Made by a program: the position numbers and the translations under genes. The notes under the pieces were generated by a model. It saw nothing but the letters and a program-made list of their open reading frames with translations, made no database searches and was not told the origin of the DNA. Below are positions 27,809-36,541 of a stretch of 64,000 nucleotides of DNA, one piece after another. Source of the DNA: Methanocella_A sp963769045 (GTDB lineage Archaea > Halobacteriota > Methanocellia > Methanocellales > Methanocellaceae); NCBI GenBank assembly GCA_963769045.1, contig CAVYKK010000029.1:186001-250000 (forward strand), read 5' to 3'. Within the stretch, counting starts at the first letter, position 1. Each line of letters starts with the position of its first letter.

Positions 27809-27970
27809 ATGGTAAAAACTGAAAAGAATAACGGAACAATGAAGGATATCCAGTCGATATCGCAGGTCAGCCCCTGCGGAGACTGCTTATTCTGGTACAG
27901 GTGTCGGGGCGGCAAGCTTGACTGCCTCTTCAGGGCACCGTTGAGCATGGCAGAAAGCGTCAGGGCATAA
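27809..27970 (+). CDS. 53-residue Cys-rich peptide in the phosphate locus
   Basis: A short frame from ATG 27809 encodes 53 residues beginning MVKTEKNNGTMKDIQ. It contains four cysteines in the arrangement C-x2-C-x5-C-x6-C (CGDCLFWYRCRGGKLDC), which could hold one zinc ion or an iron-sulfur cluster, and ends LSMAESVRA. It has its own TATA element at leaderless spacing and lies between two phosphate-regulation genes (AbrB-PhoU upstream, pstS downstream). I do not recognise a family. The Cys pattern, promoter and uninterrupted frame argue for a real gene missed by length filters. Confidence 0.55.
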   Translation: MVKTEKNNGTMKDIQSISQVSPCGDCLFWYRCRGGKLDCLFRAPLSMAESVRA

Positions 27971-28171
27971 GCCCGGACAAATTTTTCTAGCGCAACTTTT
28001 CCACGGCCCGTTCGAAACGGCAGCACGTTTGACGACCGCCGACATCGATTAAAGTCATGATTACAGTCAGGCGATCTGGCTTTCTATATATTCTAAATAG
28101 TACTATAGTCCGTAAGGAGGTTACGTTTAACACCCCGTACCGGCACTGATACTTTCAAGGTGAACAAGCAT

Positions 28172-29038
28172 ATGTCAAGTAAGAAGTTACCGATTGCCAT
28201 ACTGGCTTTAGCAATCATGGGCATGGCGGCGATTGTGCTGGGATGTACCGGCGCGACACCGTCACCAACGGTCACTCCGGATGGCTCTGCAACTCCGGCC
28301 GCTTTGACCGGGTCGATTGACGTCGCCGGCTCCTCGTCGGTCGGGCCGAGCATCGAAGGATACATCAAGCCCGCGTTCGAGGCACTGCACAGCGGCGTCA
28401 AGGTCAATGTCCTGATCAGCGACTCCGGCACCGGCATCAAGTCGACCGAGGCCGGGACCTGCGACATCGGCATGTCCTCGCGTGCGCTGACCGCCGCAGA
28501 CGGCGCGGACCTGAAGGGCACGATCATCGCCTACGACGGCATCGCCGTTATCGTGAACAACGCCAACGGCGTCACGAACCTGTCCAAACAGCAGATCATC
28601 GACATCTTCTCTGGAAAAATCATGAACTGGAACCAGGTCGGCGGCAGCGATTCCGCAATCGACGTATACCAGCGTGAAGCGTCATCGGGCACAAGATCGG
28701 CCTTCAACGACCTCGTCATGAAACCGACCAATGTCACGGATAAGGCGCTGCAGGCGACGAATACGTTGAACATGATCCAGTCCGTCAAGGGCAACCCGAA
28801 GGCTATCGGCTACTGCTCATTCGGCGAACTCAGCTCTGACGTGAAGGCGCTCCAGATCAACGGCGTAGCCCCGTCCGTAGCGACCATCAAGGACAAGACT
28901 TACGCGATACAGAGGCCCTTCCTGCTGGTCACCAGGGGCGAACCGACCAATCCGGTTGTCATCGAGTTCATCAAGTACGTCACCGGCGCGGACGGCCAGG
29001 CAGAGATGACCAAGAATAACCTGGTCAGCATACTATAG
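28172..29038 (+). CDS. pstS: Phosphate ABC transporter substrate-binding lipoprotein
   Basis: About 288 residues. A signal peptide ends in the lipobox-like IVLGCTGA, so the protein is anchored by a lipidated Cys, followed by a Thr/Pro linker. The binding domain has SIDVAGSSSVGPSIEGYIKP, DSGTGIKSTEAGTCDIGMSSR and QREASSGTRSAF, the residues that contact phosphate in PstS. Start ATG 28172 is chosen because AAGGTGA stands 8 nt upstream; GTG 28160 adds four residues. TATA-like CTATATATTC near 28083-28092. First gene of pstSCAB-phoU. Confidence 0.93.
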   Translation: MSSKKLPIAILALAIMGMAAIVLGCTGATPSPTVTPDGSATPAALTGSIDVAGSSSVGPSIEGYIKPAFEALHSGVKVNVLISDSGTGIKSTEAGTCDIGMSSRALTAADGADLKGTIIAYDGIAVIVNNANGVTNLSKQQIIDIFSGKIMNWNQVGGSDSAIDVYQREASSGTRSAFNDLVMKPTNVTDKALQATNTLNMIQSVKGNPKAIGYCSFGELSSDVKALQINGVAPSVATIKDKTYAIQRPFLLVTRGEPTNPVVIEFIKYVTGADGQAEMTKNNLVSIL

Positions 29039-29052
29039 GTTGAGACATCATT

Positions 29053-29080
29053 GACGGGGCCATGCCCCGTCATATTTTAT
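29053..29080 (+). terminator. Intra-operon terminator or attenuator after pstS
   Basis: GACGGGGC and GCCCCGTC form a perfect 8-bp stem with loop CAT (29053-29071), followed by ATATTTTATTC. It would reduce read-through from pstS into pstCAB, consistent with the higher need for binding protein than for membrane subunits. Confidence 0.7.
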
Positions 29081-29111
29081 TCAATCACTAACACGTAAAA
29101 AGGTGCAACGA

Positions 29112-29972
29112 ATGAGGACAGGAGAAAAGACGATCGAGACCATTCTTTTAGCTTGCGCTCTGTCGTCCGTGCTGGTCATACTGCTGATCTTCATCTTCAT
29201 CATTTCGAACGGCCTGCCCATACTGACTGGCCAGGGACCGATATCCTTCATCTTCGGACCCTCGTGGAAACCGGACTTCAACATCTATGGGATTTTTCCC
29301 CTGATCGCCGGCAGCGTCGCTATCACGATCATGTCGCTGGTGCTTGCCCTTCCGCTGGGACTGGGCTGTGCCATACTGATCGCCGAAGTGGCGCCGTTGT
29401 GGGTGAGAGATATTCTGCGGCCGGCGATCGATACGCTGGCCGGGATACCCTCCATCCTGTACGGCCTGTTCGGGCTGGTCATCATCGTGCCGCTGATCAT
29501 GAATAATCTCGGGGGCCCGGGCCAGAGCGTGCTCGCATGTGGCATCGTGCTGGCGGTGATGGTGCTGCCGACGATCGTCAGCATCTCGGAAGACTCGATG
29601 CGGGCGGTGCCCCGGGAGCTGCGGGAAGGGTCGCTGGCCATGGGCGCGACGAAATGGCAGATGATCTCGGGCATCGTCGTCCCGTCGGCTATGTCGGGCA
29701 TCGTGGCCAGCATCGTGCTGGCCATGGGGCGCGCCATCGGTGAGACAATGGCGGTCATCATGGTCTGTGGCGGCGTAGGGCTGGTCCCGACCTCACTCCT
29801 GGACCCCGTCTATCCGTTGACCGCGGTCATCGCAAGCGAATGGGGGTACTCGTCGGGACTCCACCAGACTGCATTGTTCGCCATCGGCATCGTGTTGCTG
29901 ATCATCATCATGATCTTTAACGTCGTGATACTGTTCGCGAAGCGATATGGCATAAGCGCAAACAAGGTGTGA
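29112..29972 (+). CDS. pstC: Phosphate ABC transporter permease PstC
   Basis: About 286 residues with six helices. The MetI-type EAA loop appears as LREGSLAMGATKWQMI-SGIVVPSA. The N-terminal GPISFIFGPSWKPDFNIYGIFPLIAGS and DTLAGIPSILYGLFGL are typical of PstC. It forms the membrane pore with PstA. Start ATG 29112 with AAAGGTG upstream; GTG 29103 is less likely. Its end overlaps the PstA start region. Confidence 0.93.
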   Translation: MRTGEKTIETILLACALSSVLVILLIFIFIISNGLPILTGQGPISFIFGPSWKPDFNIYGIFPLIAGSVAITIMSLVLALPLGLGCAILIAEVAPLWVRDILRPAIDTLAGIPSILYGLFGLVIIVPLIMNNLGGPGQSVLACGIVLAVMVLPTIVSISEDSMRAVPRELREGSLAMGATKWQMISGIVVPSAMSGIVASIVLAMGRAIGETMAVIMVCGGVGLVPTSLLDPVYPLTAVIASEWGYSSGLHQTALFAIGIVLLIIIMIFNVVILFAKRYGISANKV

Positions 29973-29974
29973 AC

Positions 29975-30823
29975 ATGGCGACGAACACACGATACCTGAC
30001 CAATGCAATCGGCATATCGCTGCTATGGCTTTGCGGGATTCTTACGATCATCATCCTGCTGCTCATCACTATGTACATACTGATCAATGGCATCGGCGAG
30101 CTGAGCCCGGGCTTCCTGACCGGCTCCCCGGTGCACGCCGGCAGGGAAGGCGGCATATTCCCGACCATAGTAGCCACCGTGTATATTACTGTAATCGCGC
30201 TGCTGGTGGCCACGCCCCTGGGCGTTGGCGGAGCTGTCTACATGGCTGAGTATGCCGGCGAAAACCGCATCACACAGTTAGTACGGTTCGGGGCAGACAG
30301 CCTGGCGGGAATCCCCTCGATCATGATCGGGCTCTTCGGGTACCTGCTGTTCGTCATATACCTTGGCTTCGGGTTCTCGCTGCTGGCGGGCAGCCTCGCT
30401 GTGGCGTTCATGGCGTTGCCCATTATCCTGCGGGTATCCGAGGAAGCGATCAAGGTCGTCCCCCGGTCATTCAGGGAAGGCAGCCTGGCGCTGGGCAGCA
30501 CGAAGTGGCAGACCATAAAAAAAATCGTGCTCCCGACCGCATTCCCCGGCGTCGTTACCGGCGTGATGCTCGGCATGGGCAGGGTCATTGGCGAGACAGC
30601 AGTCTTCCTGCTTACGGTGGGCGGGGTGGCACAGATACCGACGTCGCTGTCCGATCCCGTCCGGCCGATGACACTGCACGCGTTCATCGTAGCGACGCAG
30701 AACATATCCCTCCCGAAGGCCTTCGGGACGGCAGCTGCACTGCTGATCATGATACTGGCCATAACCCTGGCCAGCAATTACCTGACAAAGAGATACGTAA
30801 AAAAAATGGGCGGCAGGAGATAA
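29975..30823 (+). CDS. pstA: Phosphate ABC transporter permease PstA
   Basis: About 282 residues, six helices. Characteristic segments are FLTGSPVHAGREGGIFPTI, GGAVYMAEYAGENRITQLV, DSLAGIPSIMIGLFGYLL and the EAA loop REGSLALGSTKWQTIKKIVLPTAFPG. Pairs with PstC. Start ATG 29975, two bases after the pstC stop, with AAGGTG overlapping the pstC end; GTG 29969 is an alternative. Followed directly by pstB. Confidence 0.93.
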   Translation: MATNTRYLTNAIGISLLWLCGILTIIILLLITMYILINGIGELSPGFLTGSPVHAGREGGIFPTIVATVYITVIALLVATPLGVGGAVYMAEYAGENRITQLVRFGADSLAGIPSIMIGLFGYLLFVIYLGFGFSLLAGSLAVAFMALPIILRVSEEAIKVVPRSFREGSLALGSTKWQTIKKIVLPTAFPGVVTGVMLGMGRVIGETAVFLLTVGGVAQIPTSLSDPVRPMTLHAFIVATQNISLPKAFGTAAALLIMILAITLASNYLTKRYVKKMGGRR

Positions 30824-31585
30824 ATGACTGACACAGGCATCATCGAATCGGAGGACCTGTCCCTGTACTATGGAAAGGCCCCCGCCATCAGGCAAATCAC
30901 CATGAGCATCAAGGCGAACAGCATCACCGCGATCATCGGGCCGTCGGGCTGCGGAAAGTCCACGTTCCTGCGCTGCCTGAACCGCATGAACGACCTCATC
31001 CCCGGCGCAAGAGTGACCGGCAGCCTGAAATTCCAGGGAAAGGACATCTACGGCCCGGACATCGACGTGGTAGCGCTCCGGAAGCAGATCGGCATGGTCT
31101 TCCAGAAGCCGAACCCTTTCCCGATGTCGATCTACGACAACGTAGCCTACGGCCCGCGTATCCATGGCATAAAGGACCGAAAGACGCTGGACGGCATCGT
31201 TGAAAAAAGCCTCAGGCAGGCGGCCCTGTGGGACGAGCTGAAGGGCCGGATGCGCGAATCGGCACTGAGCATCTCCGGGGGCCAGCAGCAGCGGCTCTGC
31301 ATTGCCCGATGCCTGGCGGTCGGGCCGGAGGTCATCCTTATGGACGAGCCCTGCTCTGCACTGGACCCCATCGCGACATCAAAGATCGAGGACCTGATGC
31401 GACAGCTCAAGGGGAGATATACGATCATCATCGTCACGCACAACATGCAGCAGGCGGCACGGGTTTCTGATCGCACGGCCTTCTTCCTGATGGGCGACCT
31501 CGTCGAGTACGACGCCACCAAAAAGCTGTTCGAGACGCCGTCAGATAAACGGACGGAAGATTACATCACCGGCAGGTTCGGATAA
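30824..31585 (+). CDS. pstB: Phosphate ABC transporter ATPase PstB
   Basis: 253 residues. Walker A GPSGCGKS (39-46), Q-loop VFQKPNPFPMSIYDNVAYGP, ABC signature ISGGQQQRLCIARCLA, Walker B VILMDEPCSALDP and the H-loop VTHNMQQAARVSD are all present; the PNPFPMSI and PCSALDPI strings are diagnostic of PstB. It drives phosphate import through PstCA. Start ATG 30824 abuts the pstA stop (TAAATG) with GGAG upstream. Confidence 0.95.
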   Translation: MTDTGIIESEDLSLYYGKAPAIRQITMSIKANSITAIIGPSGCGKSTFLRCLNRMNDLIPGARVTGSLKFQGKDIYGPDIDVVALRKQIGMVFQKPNPFPMSIYDNVAYGPRIHGIKDRKTLDGIVEKSLRQAALWDELKGRMRESALSISGGQQQRLCIARCLAVGPEVILMDEPCSALDPIATSKIEDLMRQLKGRYTIIIVTHNMQQAARVSDRTAFFLMGDLVEYDATKKLFETPSDKRTEDYITGRFG

Positions 31586-31604
31586 AGACAACGGCAGGCA
31601 AAAT

Positions 31605-32258
31605 ATGACGAGAGAATATTATATTGAGCAAATCACGAAGCTGGAACAGGACTTTTACCAGATGGGCGAGGACTCGCTGGACATCCTGTCCCGGTCACTG
31701 AAAGCCCTGGTGAACAAGGACACCGGGCTCGCACAAGAACTCATAAAGAAAAGCGAGGAGATGGCCGATAAGGAAATCGAGCTGGAGAACAAGTGCATCG
31801 AATTGCTTGCCCTCCAGCAGCCGATGGCCGGCGACCTGCGCATGATCGGTACCATCCTGAAGGTGCTCACCGACTGCCGCCGGTTCTCGCGGCTGGCCTT
31901 TGATATCAGCGTGATTACGATCAGGATCGGCAAGGAGCCGCTGCTTCCGGAGATCAACGACATCTGCGAGATGTACAAAAACGTGCATGCAATGGTCGCG
32001 GATAGCTTCAAAGCGTTCCACACGAGAGATATAGCCCTCGCCAAGTCGTTAGCTGCCAGGGACGATGTGGTGGATGCCCAATATGACCGTGTCCGCCGCG
32101 ATCTGATCAAAGAGATGATCAGGGATCCCTCGACCATCGACATGGCCTCGCATTTGTCGTTCGTCGCCAGATATCTCGAGCGGGCTGCCGACCACTCCTG
32201 CTCCATTGCGTCCCGCACCGTGTACATGGTCACCGGGGAAAGGGTACTGATCAGGTGA
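31605..32258 (+). CDS. phoU: Phosphate-uptake regulator PhoU (stand-alone)
   Basis: 217 residues with the two PhoU helical repeats and acidic metal motifs (EEMADKEIELENKCIEL, YLERAADHSCSIA). Unlike the gene at 26.7 kb it has no AbrB domain. It lies 19 nt after pstB and closes the operon, the usual position, where it restrains Pst transport when phosphate is ample. Start ATG 31605. Confidence 0.93.
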   Translation: MTREYYIEQITKLEQDFYQMGEDSLDILSRSLKALVNKDTGLAQELIKKSEEMADKEIELENKCIELLALQQPMAGDLRMIGTILKVLTDCRRFSRLAFDISVITIRIGKEPLLPEINDICEMYKNVHAMVADSFKAFHTRDIALAKSLAARDDVVDAQYDRVRRDLIKEMIRDPSTIDMASHLSFVARYLERAADHSCSIASRTVYMVTGERVLIR

Positions 32259-32376
32259 CCAGCCCCCTTTTCCACCTTTTTAACCGCTATTTCAGGATTT
32301 ATTTGTAATCGATATTGTAAAACGACCCTGACAACTATTTAAATCAGGCCGGCCTTACTATCACCGGGAGCGAATC

Positions 32377-33051
32377 GTGAAAATGAGAATCGGTCTCATT
32401 GCAGACGTACACTCGAACGCAGTCGCGCTCGAAGCGGTGCTCAAGGACATGGGCCCCGTCGACGCCATCCTGTGCGCGGGTGACATTGTCGGGTACAACC
32501 CGTACCCGAACGAGACTGTGGAGCTGCTTAAGAAATATCGTGTCAAGTGTGTCAGGGGTAACTATGACAACGCGGTGGTCACAGGGGATACCCAGTGGTT
32601 CAACCCCATGGCTACGAAGACGATCAGGTGGACCGTCGAAAACCTGACCCGGGACAACCTGCGATTCATTGAAACACTGCCAGAGCACATCGACCTGAAC
32701 GGCCTCGTCACAGTATACCACGGCGGCCCGAACAGGCTGGAGGAGTTCATATACGAGAACGACCACGAGCGGTTCTGTCGCATCTTCGACCCGTTCGAGG
32801 TCAGCGTGGTCGTATTCGGTCACACCCACGTCCCGATGGTCGAGATCTGTGGCGACAAGACGATCCTGAACCCGGGCAGCGTAGGCCAGCCCCGGGATGG
32901 CGACCCCCGGGCCAGCTACGGCATCTGGGACTCGGAGACAGGGAAGTTCGAGATTAAACGCGTTGGCTACGATGTCAAGAAAGTCCAGGACGGCATCATC
33001 GAAGCGGGACTGCCCCGGTTCATGGCTGACCGGCTGTCGTATGGTAAATAG
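32377..33051 (+). CDS. YfcE/MJ0936-type metallophosphoesterase
   Basis: 224 residues of the calcineurin-like Metallophos_2 family. Metal ligands are seen in LIADVHSN, CAGDIVGYNPYPNE, VRGNYDNAV and VVFGHTHVPM, and YHGGPNR fits the remaining His. NPGSVGQPRDGDPRASYGI is the typical C-terminal motif. It is a manganese- or nickel-dependent phosphodiesterase; the cellular substrate is not known. GTG 32377 or ATG 32383 may be the start; GGGAG stands upstream of the GTG. A perfect palindrome overlaps its stop. Confidence 0.88.
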   Translation: MKMRIGLIADVHSNAVALEAVLKDMGPVDAILCAGDIVGYNPYPNETVELLKKYRVKCVRGNYDNAVVTGDTQWFNPMATKTIRWTVENLTRDNLRFIETLPEHIDLNGLVTVYHGGPNRLEEFIYENDHERFCRIFDPFEVSVVVFGHTHVPMVEICGDKTILNPGSVGQPRDGDPRASYGIWDSETGKFEIKRVGYDVKKVQDGIIEAGLPRFMADRLSYGK

Positions 33052-33069
33052 AGGCCTCTGAGGCCTCTA
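33049..33069 (+). terminator. Perfect palindrome after the phosphoesterase gene
   Basis: TAGAGGCCT / AGGCCTCTA pair around CTG. The first arm includes the stop codon. A T-rich stretch (GATTTTTAAC) follows about 12 nt later, so it can act as a terminator. Confidence 0.55.
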
Positions 33070-33128
33070 CATCAGGAAGATTTTTAACATAGATCGCCCA
33101 ACTTAGCCTTAGCAGGCGGTATTTTTTC

Positions 33129-34145
33129 ATGCCGGAGCAGATGTTCGTACCCGACCCTTTCACGCAGATTACAGATGGCGATGTCGCCGTGTACCGCTAT
33201 TTTCCCAAACAGATAAAAGTCGTGGGCATCGGTGGCGGGGGCTGTAACATTATCAACTACCTCTACAGCCTCGGTGCTTTTGGCTCACATATGATCGCGG
33301 TCGACACGGAAGAGAAGCGCCTCAGCGTCATCCGGGCTGATGAAAAGTTCCTCATCGGCCAGTCCATTGTCAGGGAATCGGGCACTCACGGGGACGTGGA
33401 GATGGGACGCCTGGCGGCGGAAAAGTCGGGATGGAAGCTGGACGAGGCGTTCAAGGGCACGAAACTCATGTTCATCGCCGGCGGCATGGGCGGCGGTACT
33501 GCCACGGGCGCATTACCCGTGATTGCACAGCAGGCACGGGAACGTGGTGCCGTCGTGGTAGCCATCGTCACCTTGCCATTCCTTGATGAAGTCTATGCAC
33601 GGCAGAAGGCGAAAGCAGGCGTTGAGCGGCTGCTGGAAGTGGCGAACACTACCATCGTGATCGATTTCGAGAAGCTACGGGGATACGATCGGAGCGAGCC
33701 CCGGGCCGAGGCACTGGGCATGATGGATGAGCTAATCGCAGAGAAGCTGAAAACGATCATCGAGGCCATGACACAAAGACCCCTGGTGCATGTCAATATC
33801 CTCGACCTGGACCGGCTCTTCAAAGACGGCGGGCTCAGCACTATGCTGGTCGGCCGGGACCGGAGCGACGACAACCTGCTGAACGTCCTGGACAATACGC
33901 TGAAATACCCGCTGCTCGGTATCGACTACCATGGCGCGAAGGCTGCGTTCATTCACGTGGCCAGCGGCCGGGACATGTCCATCGAGGGTGTGAAAATGAT
34001 CGTCGAGCACCTCTACCGCCAGATTAACTCATCTGTGAACGTGCTTTATGGCGCACGGCTTGAGCATACCGGGGACTGCCGGGTGCGTATCATGGTCATA
34101 CTGACCGGATTGAAAAAAGAGGCGTTTGTCGAAGCGTTCAGTTAA
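33129..34145 (+). CDS. FtsZ/tubulin-superfamily GTPase, divergent
   Basis: 338 residues. The glycine-rich GTP-binding loops are clear: VVGIGGGGCNIINYL (T1) and IAGGMGGGTATGALPVIAQQ (T4). The T7 synergy region reads NILDLDRLFKDGGLST, keeping the Asp pair. The N-terminus before T1 is 30 residues and there is no long C-terminal linker or conserved tail peptide. Similarity to FtsZ is good in the nucleotide half but weak in the C-terminal half, so it may be a paralogue distinct from the division protein. Start ATG 33129. It lies between a phosphoesterase gene and a convergent MBL gene, outside any division cluster. Confidence 0.85.
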   Translation: MPEQMFVPDPFTQITDGDVAVYRYFPKQIKVVGIGGGGCNIINYLYSLGAFGSHMIAVDTEEKRLSVIRADEKFLIGQSIVRESGTHGDVEMGRLAAEKSGWKLDEAFKGTKLMFIAGGMGGGTATGALPVIAQQARERGAVVVAIVTLPFLDEVYARQKAKAGVERLLEVANTTIVIDFEKLRGYDRSEPRAEALGMMDELIAEKLKTIIEAMTQRPLVHVNILDLDRLFKDGGLSTMLVGRDRSDDNLLNVLDNTLKYPLLGIDYHGAKAAFIHVASGRDMSIEGVKMIVEHLYRQINSSVNVLYGARLEHTGDCRVRIMVILTGLKKEAFVEAFS

Positions 34146-34180
34146 ACACGATAAGTAAACATGACTGACATTACACCGCT

Positions 34181-34210
34181 GGCCGGGCTGGCGCTCGCGC
34201 GCGTACGCGT
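34181..34210 (+). repeat. CG-alternating dispersed motif, copy 2
   Basis: GGCCGGGCTG followed by GCGCTCGCGCGCGTACGCG, in the gap between the convergent FtsZ-like and MBL genes. The next copy, in the same orientation, lies on the other side of the MBL gene. Confidence 0.75.
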
Positions 34211-34251
34211 TCTCGATGGTGGCCCCTGTGGTGCGCTCCGATTGTCTTGCG

Positions 34252-34977
34252 TCAGGTACTTTTGCGGATATTGTGGAACATGTCGCCGTGGCCGGGTATG
34301 ATATAGTCCGCTTTCTCGACGAGCTTTTTCACGCTTTCCTTCGCGGCATCCACGCCAGAGAAATCACGGTTCTTTGCCCATATCTGATCGCCCATATAGA
34401 ACGACGGCGTCAAAATCGCATCCCCGGCAGCCGCGACTGTAACCTCGCCTATGCCCACGATGCGGCCTGCGGCGCCGGACTGGATTGAATGCCGCAGCCG
34501 GTCTGTATGGAAGACGAGCGACGCGTGATCGGGCGTGTGCCCCGGCGTGTGAACAACAGTGACACCGTCGGCGATCTGCTCTCCATCCTTCACTCCTGCC
34601 ACCTCGATCTTCACCCTGTCGACCGCAGCCTTCGAAGTCATGATGGTGCTGTCTTTAAACAGCTTGTAGTTGCCGAAATGGTCGATGTGCCAGTGGGTGA
34701 TGAAAAGGATGTCGATGTCGGAAGGCTTCAGGCCGATGGCCTTGAGGTCCCTTACAAGGAGCTTTCTGTTCAGCTTAACGTTCTCATCGGTCATCTCGCT
34801 GTCGAACTCGAAGCCGGTATCTACCAGGATGCGAGCGTCGGATTCGATGTACGTCACCGTCGAGCCACATCCGATGCCTGCCAGGTTCTTTACCGCCATC
34901 GCCCGGGAGTCCACCGGCTCGAACGCGTCGAACGGGATGCTTCCCCGCCTGACGATCTTGAACGATCTTACCGCCAT
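34252..34977 (-). CDS. MBL-fold metallohydrolase
   Basis: 241 residues. The dinuclear metal motif THWHIDHFGNY, the VVHTPGHTPDHASL strand, AAGDAILTPSFY and IIPGHGDMFH give all metal ligands of the metallo-beta-lactamase/glyoxalase II fold. Cytoplasmic, substrate unknown. The start ATG 34977 (MAVRSFKIV) follows CGGAGCG; longer readings up to 35085 run into the CG-repeat and are not protein-like. The gene is bracketed by two direct copies of the CG-alternating motif about 860 bp apart, so it may have moved as a unit. Confidence 0.88.
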   Translation of the reverse strand: MAVRSFKIVRRGSIPFDAFEPVDSRAMAVKNLAGIGCGSTVTYIESDARILVDTGFEFDSEMTDENVKLNRKLLVRDLKAIGLKPSDIDILFITHWHIDHFGNYKLFKDSTIMTSKAAVDRVKIEVAGVKDGEQIADGVTVVHTPGHTPDHASLVFHTDRLRHSIQSGAAGRIVGIGEVTVAAAGDAILTPSFYMGDQIWAKNRDFSGVDAAKESVKKLVEKADYIIPGHGDMFHNIRKST

Positions 34978-35050
34978 CGCTCCGTGATACGGGCTTATGA
35001 TAGAAAAATATTGCCGTGAACGTACTATGCAATTCATCGCTATCTGCTCC

Positions 35051-35073
35051 GGCGCTCGCGCGCGCACGCGTGG
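35051..35073 (+). repeat. CG-alternating dispersed motif, copy 3
   Basis: GGCGCTCGCGCGCGCACGCG then TGG, directly upstream of the MBL gene and 20 nt before the end of the VWA gene. Same orientation as copy 2. Confidence 0.75.
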
Positions 35074-35092
35074 GCGTACGGGCAATCATTAA

Positions 35093-36529
35093 TTACAGCG
35101 ATGTAAGCTTCATTGTCCCGGACAGCCCGGGGCCGGCTTCCAGCACGAAGGTCCGGTCGGAGATGCGCTCCAGGCCTCCGGCGCTGTCGTTGCCGATGAG
35201 GACCGTGAATATCTGCGCATCGAGATCCGCCTTGAGACAGCCCCATTCCCCGAGGAGTCGCTCGTCTGTGATCTTCGAGAGCCCGTCAGTGATGAACAGC
35301 AGGTCGGCGCTGCCGAATCGCTCTTCTCTCAAAGCTTCAAGGCCGGAGCCCAGAGCTGTGTTGAAATCGGTGCCGCCGCCGAACGTATGGCGCAGGAAAT
35401 CGAGGAACTCTGCGGCCATCTTCTGTCGCCCGGAGAGATCGATTGTCCTGGTCTCCCCGGCCGAGGAGAACATCACTACTCGCATGTCTCTGCCTGCGCC
35501 CAGCGCCCGTTTTGCCGCCGCCAGCACTATGGCTTTGGCCAGAACGGAAGGTGAGCCGCTCATGGAGCCGGACGTATCCACAAGTACCACGATCGGGCCA
35601 CGCATGCGATCAATGCCTTTGCGGGAGCGCGACTTTCCGGTCAGCTGATACGTGAGCAGCTTTCCCTCAGTCCATCGGGCCAGGAACAGGTACTTCATGG
35701 TCCTGTCCTGCAGCTTGACCAGTTCCGAGGGAAGGATGTACTGCAGGTCCTTCGAGTTGACAACGCTATGAAGCTCCGATCGACTGCGAGGGGTGACCGC
35801 ACATTTTCCCGGCGCTTCGTCCGCGGAGGAACGCCCTATGGCGTCCAGTATTTGCTGCAGCTCGCGGGAGCGGGAGGCAATGTCAGAGTATAGCCTGATG
35901 TTCCCGATGTGTTCCCGGTGGAGTTCGGCCATCCCCCGGTCCCACATACGGCCGGGGTACAGCAGGGCGAGGAACTCGATCGCGTCTGCGCTTTCGGCCA
36001 TCTCGTCCAGGAACGGCCTGATGCGGGGCACATAGGTCTTTTGGACGAGGTCACTAATATGCTCTGCGCCGCCGGATGATTCCAAGTGATGGGCGGGTAT
36101 GTTGCCTTCGCCCAATGTCCGCCCCCATAGCGCCAGCGTGTCCTTAATGAGCCATACGAAGGCGGCCCGGTCCCGCGAGATTTCGGGCCCCGTGTCCCTC
36201 ATGGCTGCTTCCTCGAATGCGTCGAACAGCGCGTTCAGCGCATTACGTGCACAGATTAGTGCAATGGCAGGGCTGGCGGAGGCGATTTGCCTTAGCGCCG
36301 CCCATTCTTCCGTAAACCGTGTCGCGAGGAAAATCTGGAACAGGGGCCCGAGCCTCCCGGCAGCCCGTGCCGGGTCTCGCGACACGTAGTCCTCGCCCAG
36401 CACGATATCACGCAGGACAATTTCCGCCATATACTCCCGGACAGCCCTCGGCACCTGCCTGGGTTCGGCCAGGGCTTCACGCATCTCGGCGCTTGATAGT
36501 AAATCAGCCACCATGCCTATTCCCGTCAT
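35093..36529 (-). CDS. VWA domain protein (ViaA/CoxE-like)
   Basis: About 478 residues. The C-terminal half is a von Willebrand A domain with a complete MIDAS: VDTSGSMSGSP (about residue 316), the conserved Thr in GGGTDFNTAL and LLFITDGLSKITD. The N-terminal half is helical and charged. This matches COG2425 proteins (ViaA), which pair with MoxR/RavA AAA ATPases. The RavA-like gene lies immediately upstream on the same strand. The start ATG 36529 (MTGIGMVADLL) follows AGGATG; a longer reading to 36577 would translate a word-repeat (MDTGGTEGTKGTEDDG) and is unlikely. In bacteria RavA-ViaA acts as a chaperone-like module for respiratory or metal enzymes. Confidence 0.85.
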   Translation of the reverse strand: MTGIGMVADLLSSAEMREALAEPRQVPRAVREYMAEIVLRDIVLGEDYVSRDPARAAGRLGPLFQIFLATRFTEEWAALRQIASASPAIALICARNALNALFDAFEEAAMRDTGPEISRDRAAFVWLIKDTLALWGRTLGEGNIPAHHLESSGGAEHISDLVQKTYVPRIRPFLDEMAESADAIEFLALLYPGRMWDRGMAELHREHIGNIRLYSDIASRSRELQQILDAIGRSSADEAPGKCAVTPRSRSELHSVVNSKDLQYILPSELVKLQDRTMKYLFLARWTEGKLLTYQLTGKSRSRKGIDRMRGPIVVLVDTSGSMSGSPSVLAKAIVLAAAKRALGAGRDMRVVMFSSAGETRTIDLSGRQKMAAEFLDFLRHTFGGGTDFNTALGSGLEALREERFGSADLLFITDGLSKITDERLLGEWGCLKADLDAQIFTVLIGNDSAGGLERISDRTFVLEAGPGLSGTMKLTSL

Positions 36530-36541
36530 ACCATCATCCTC

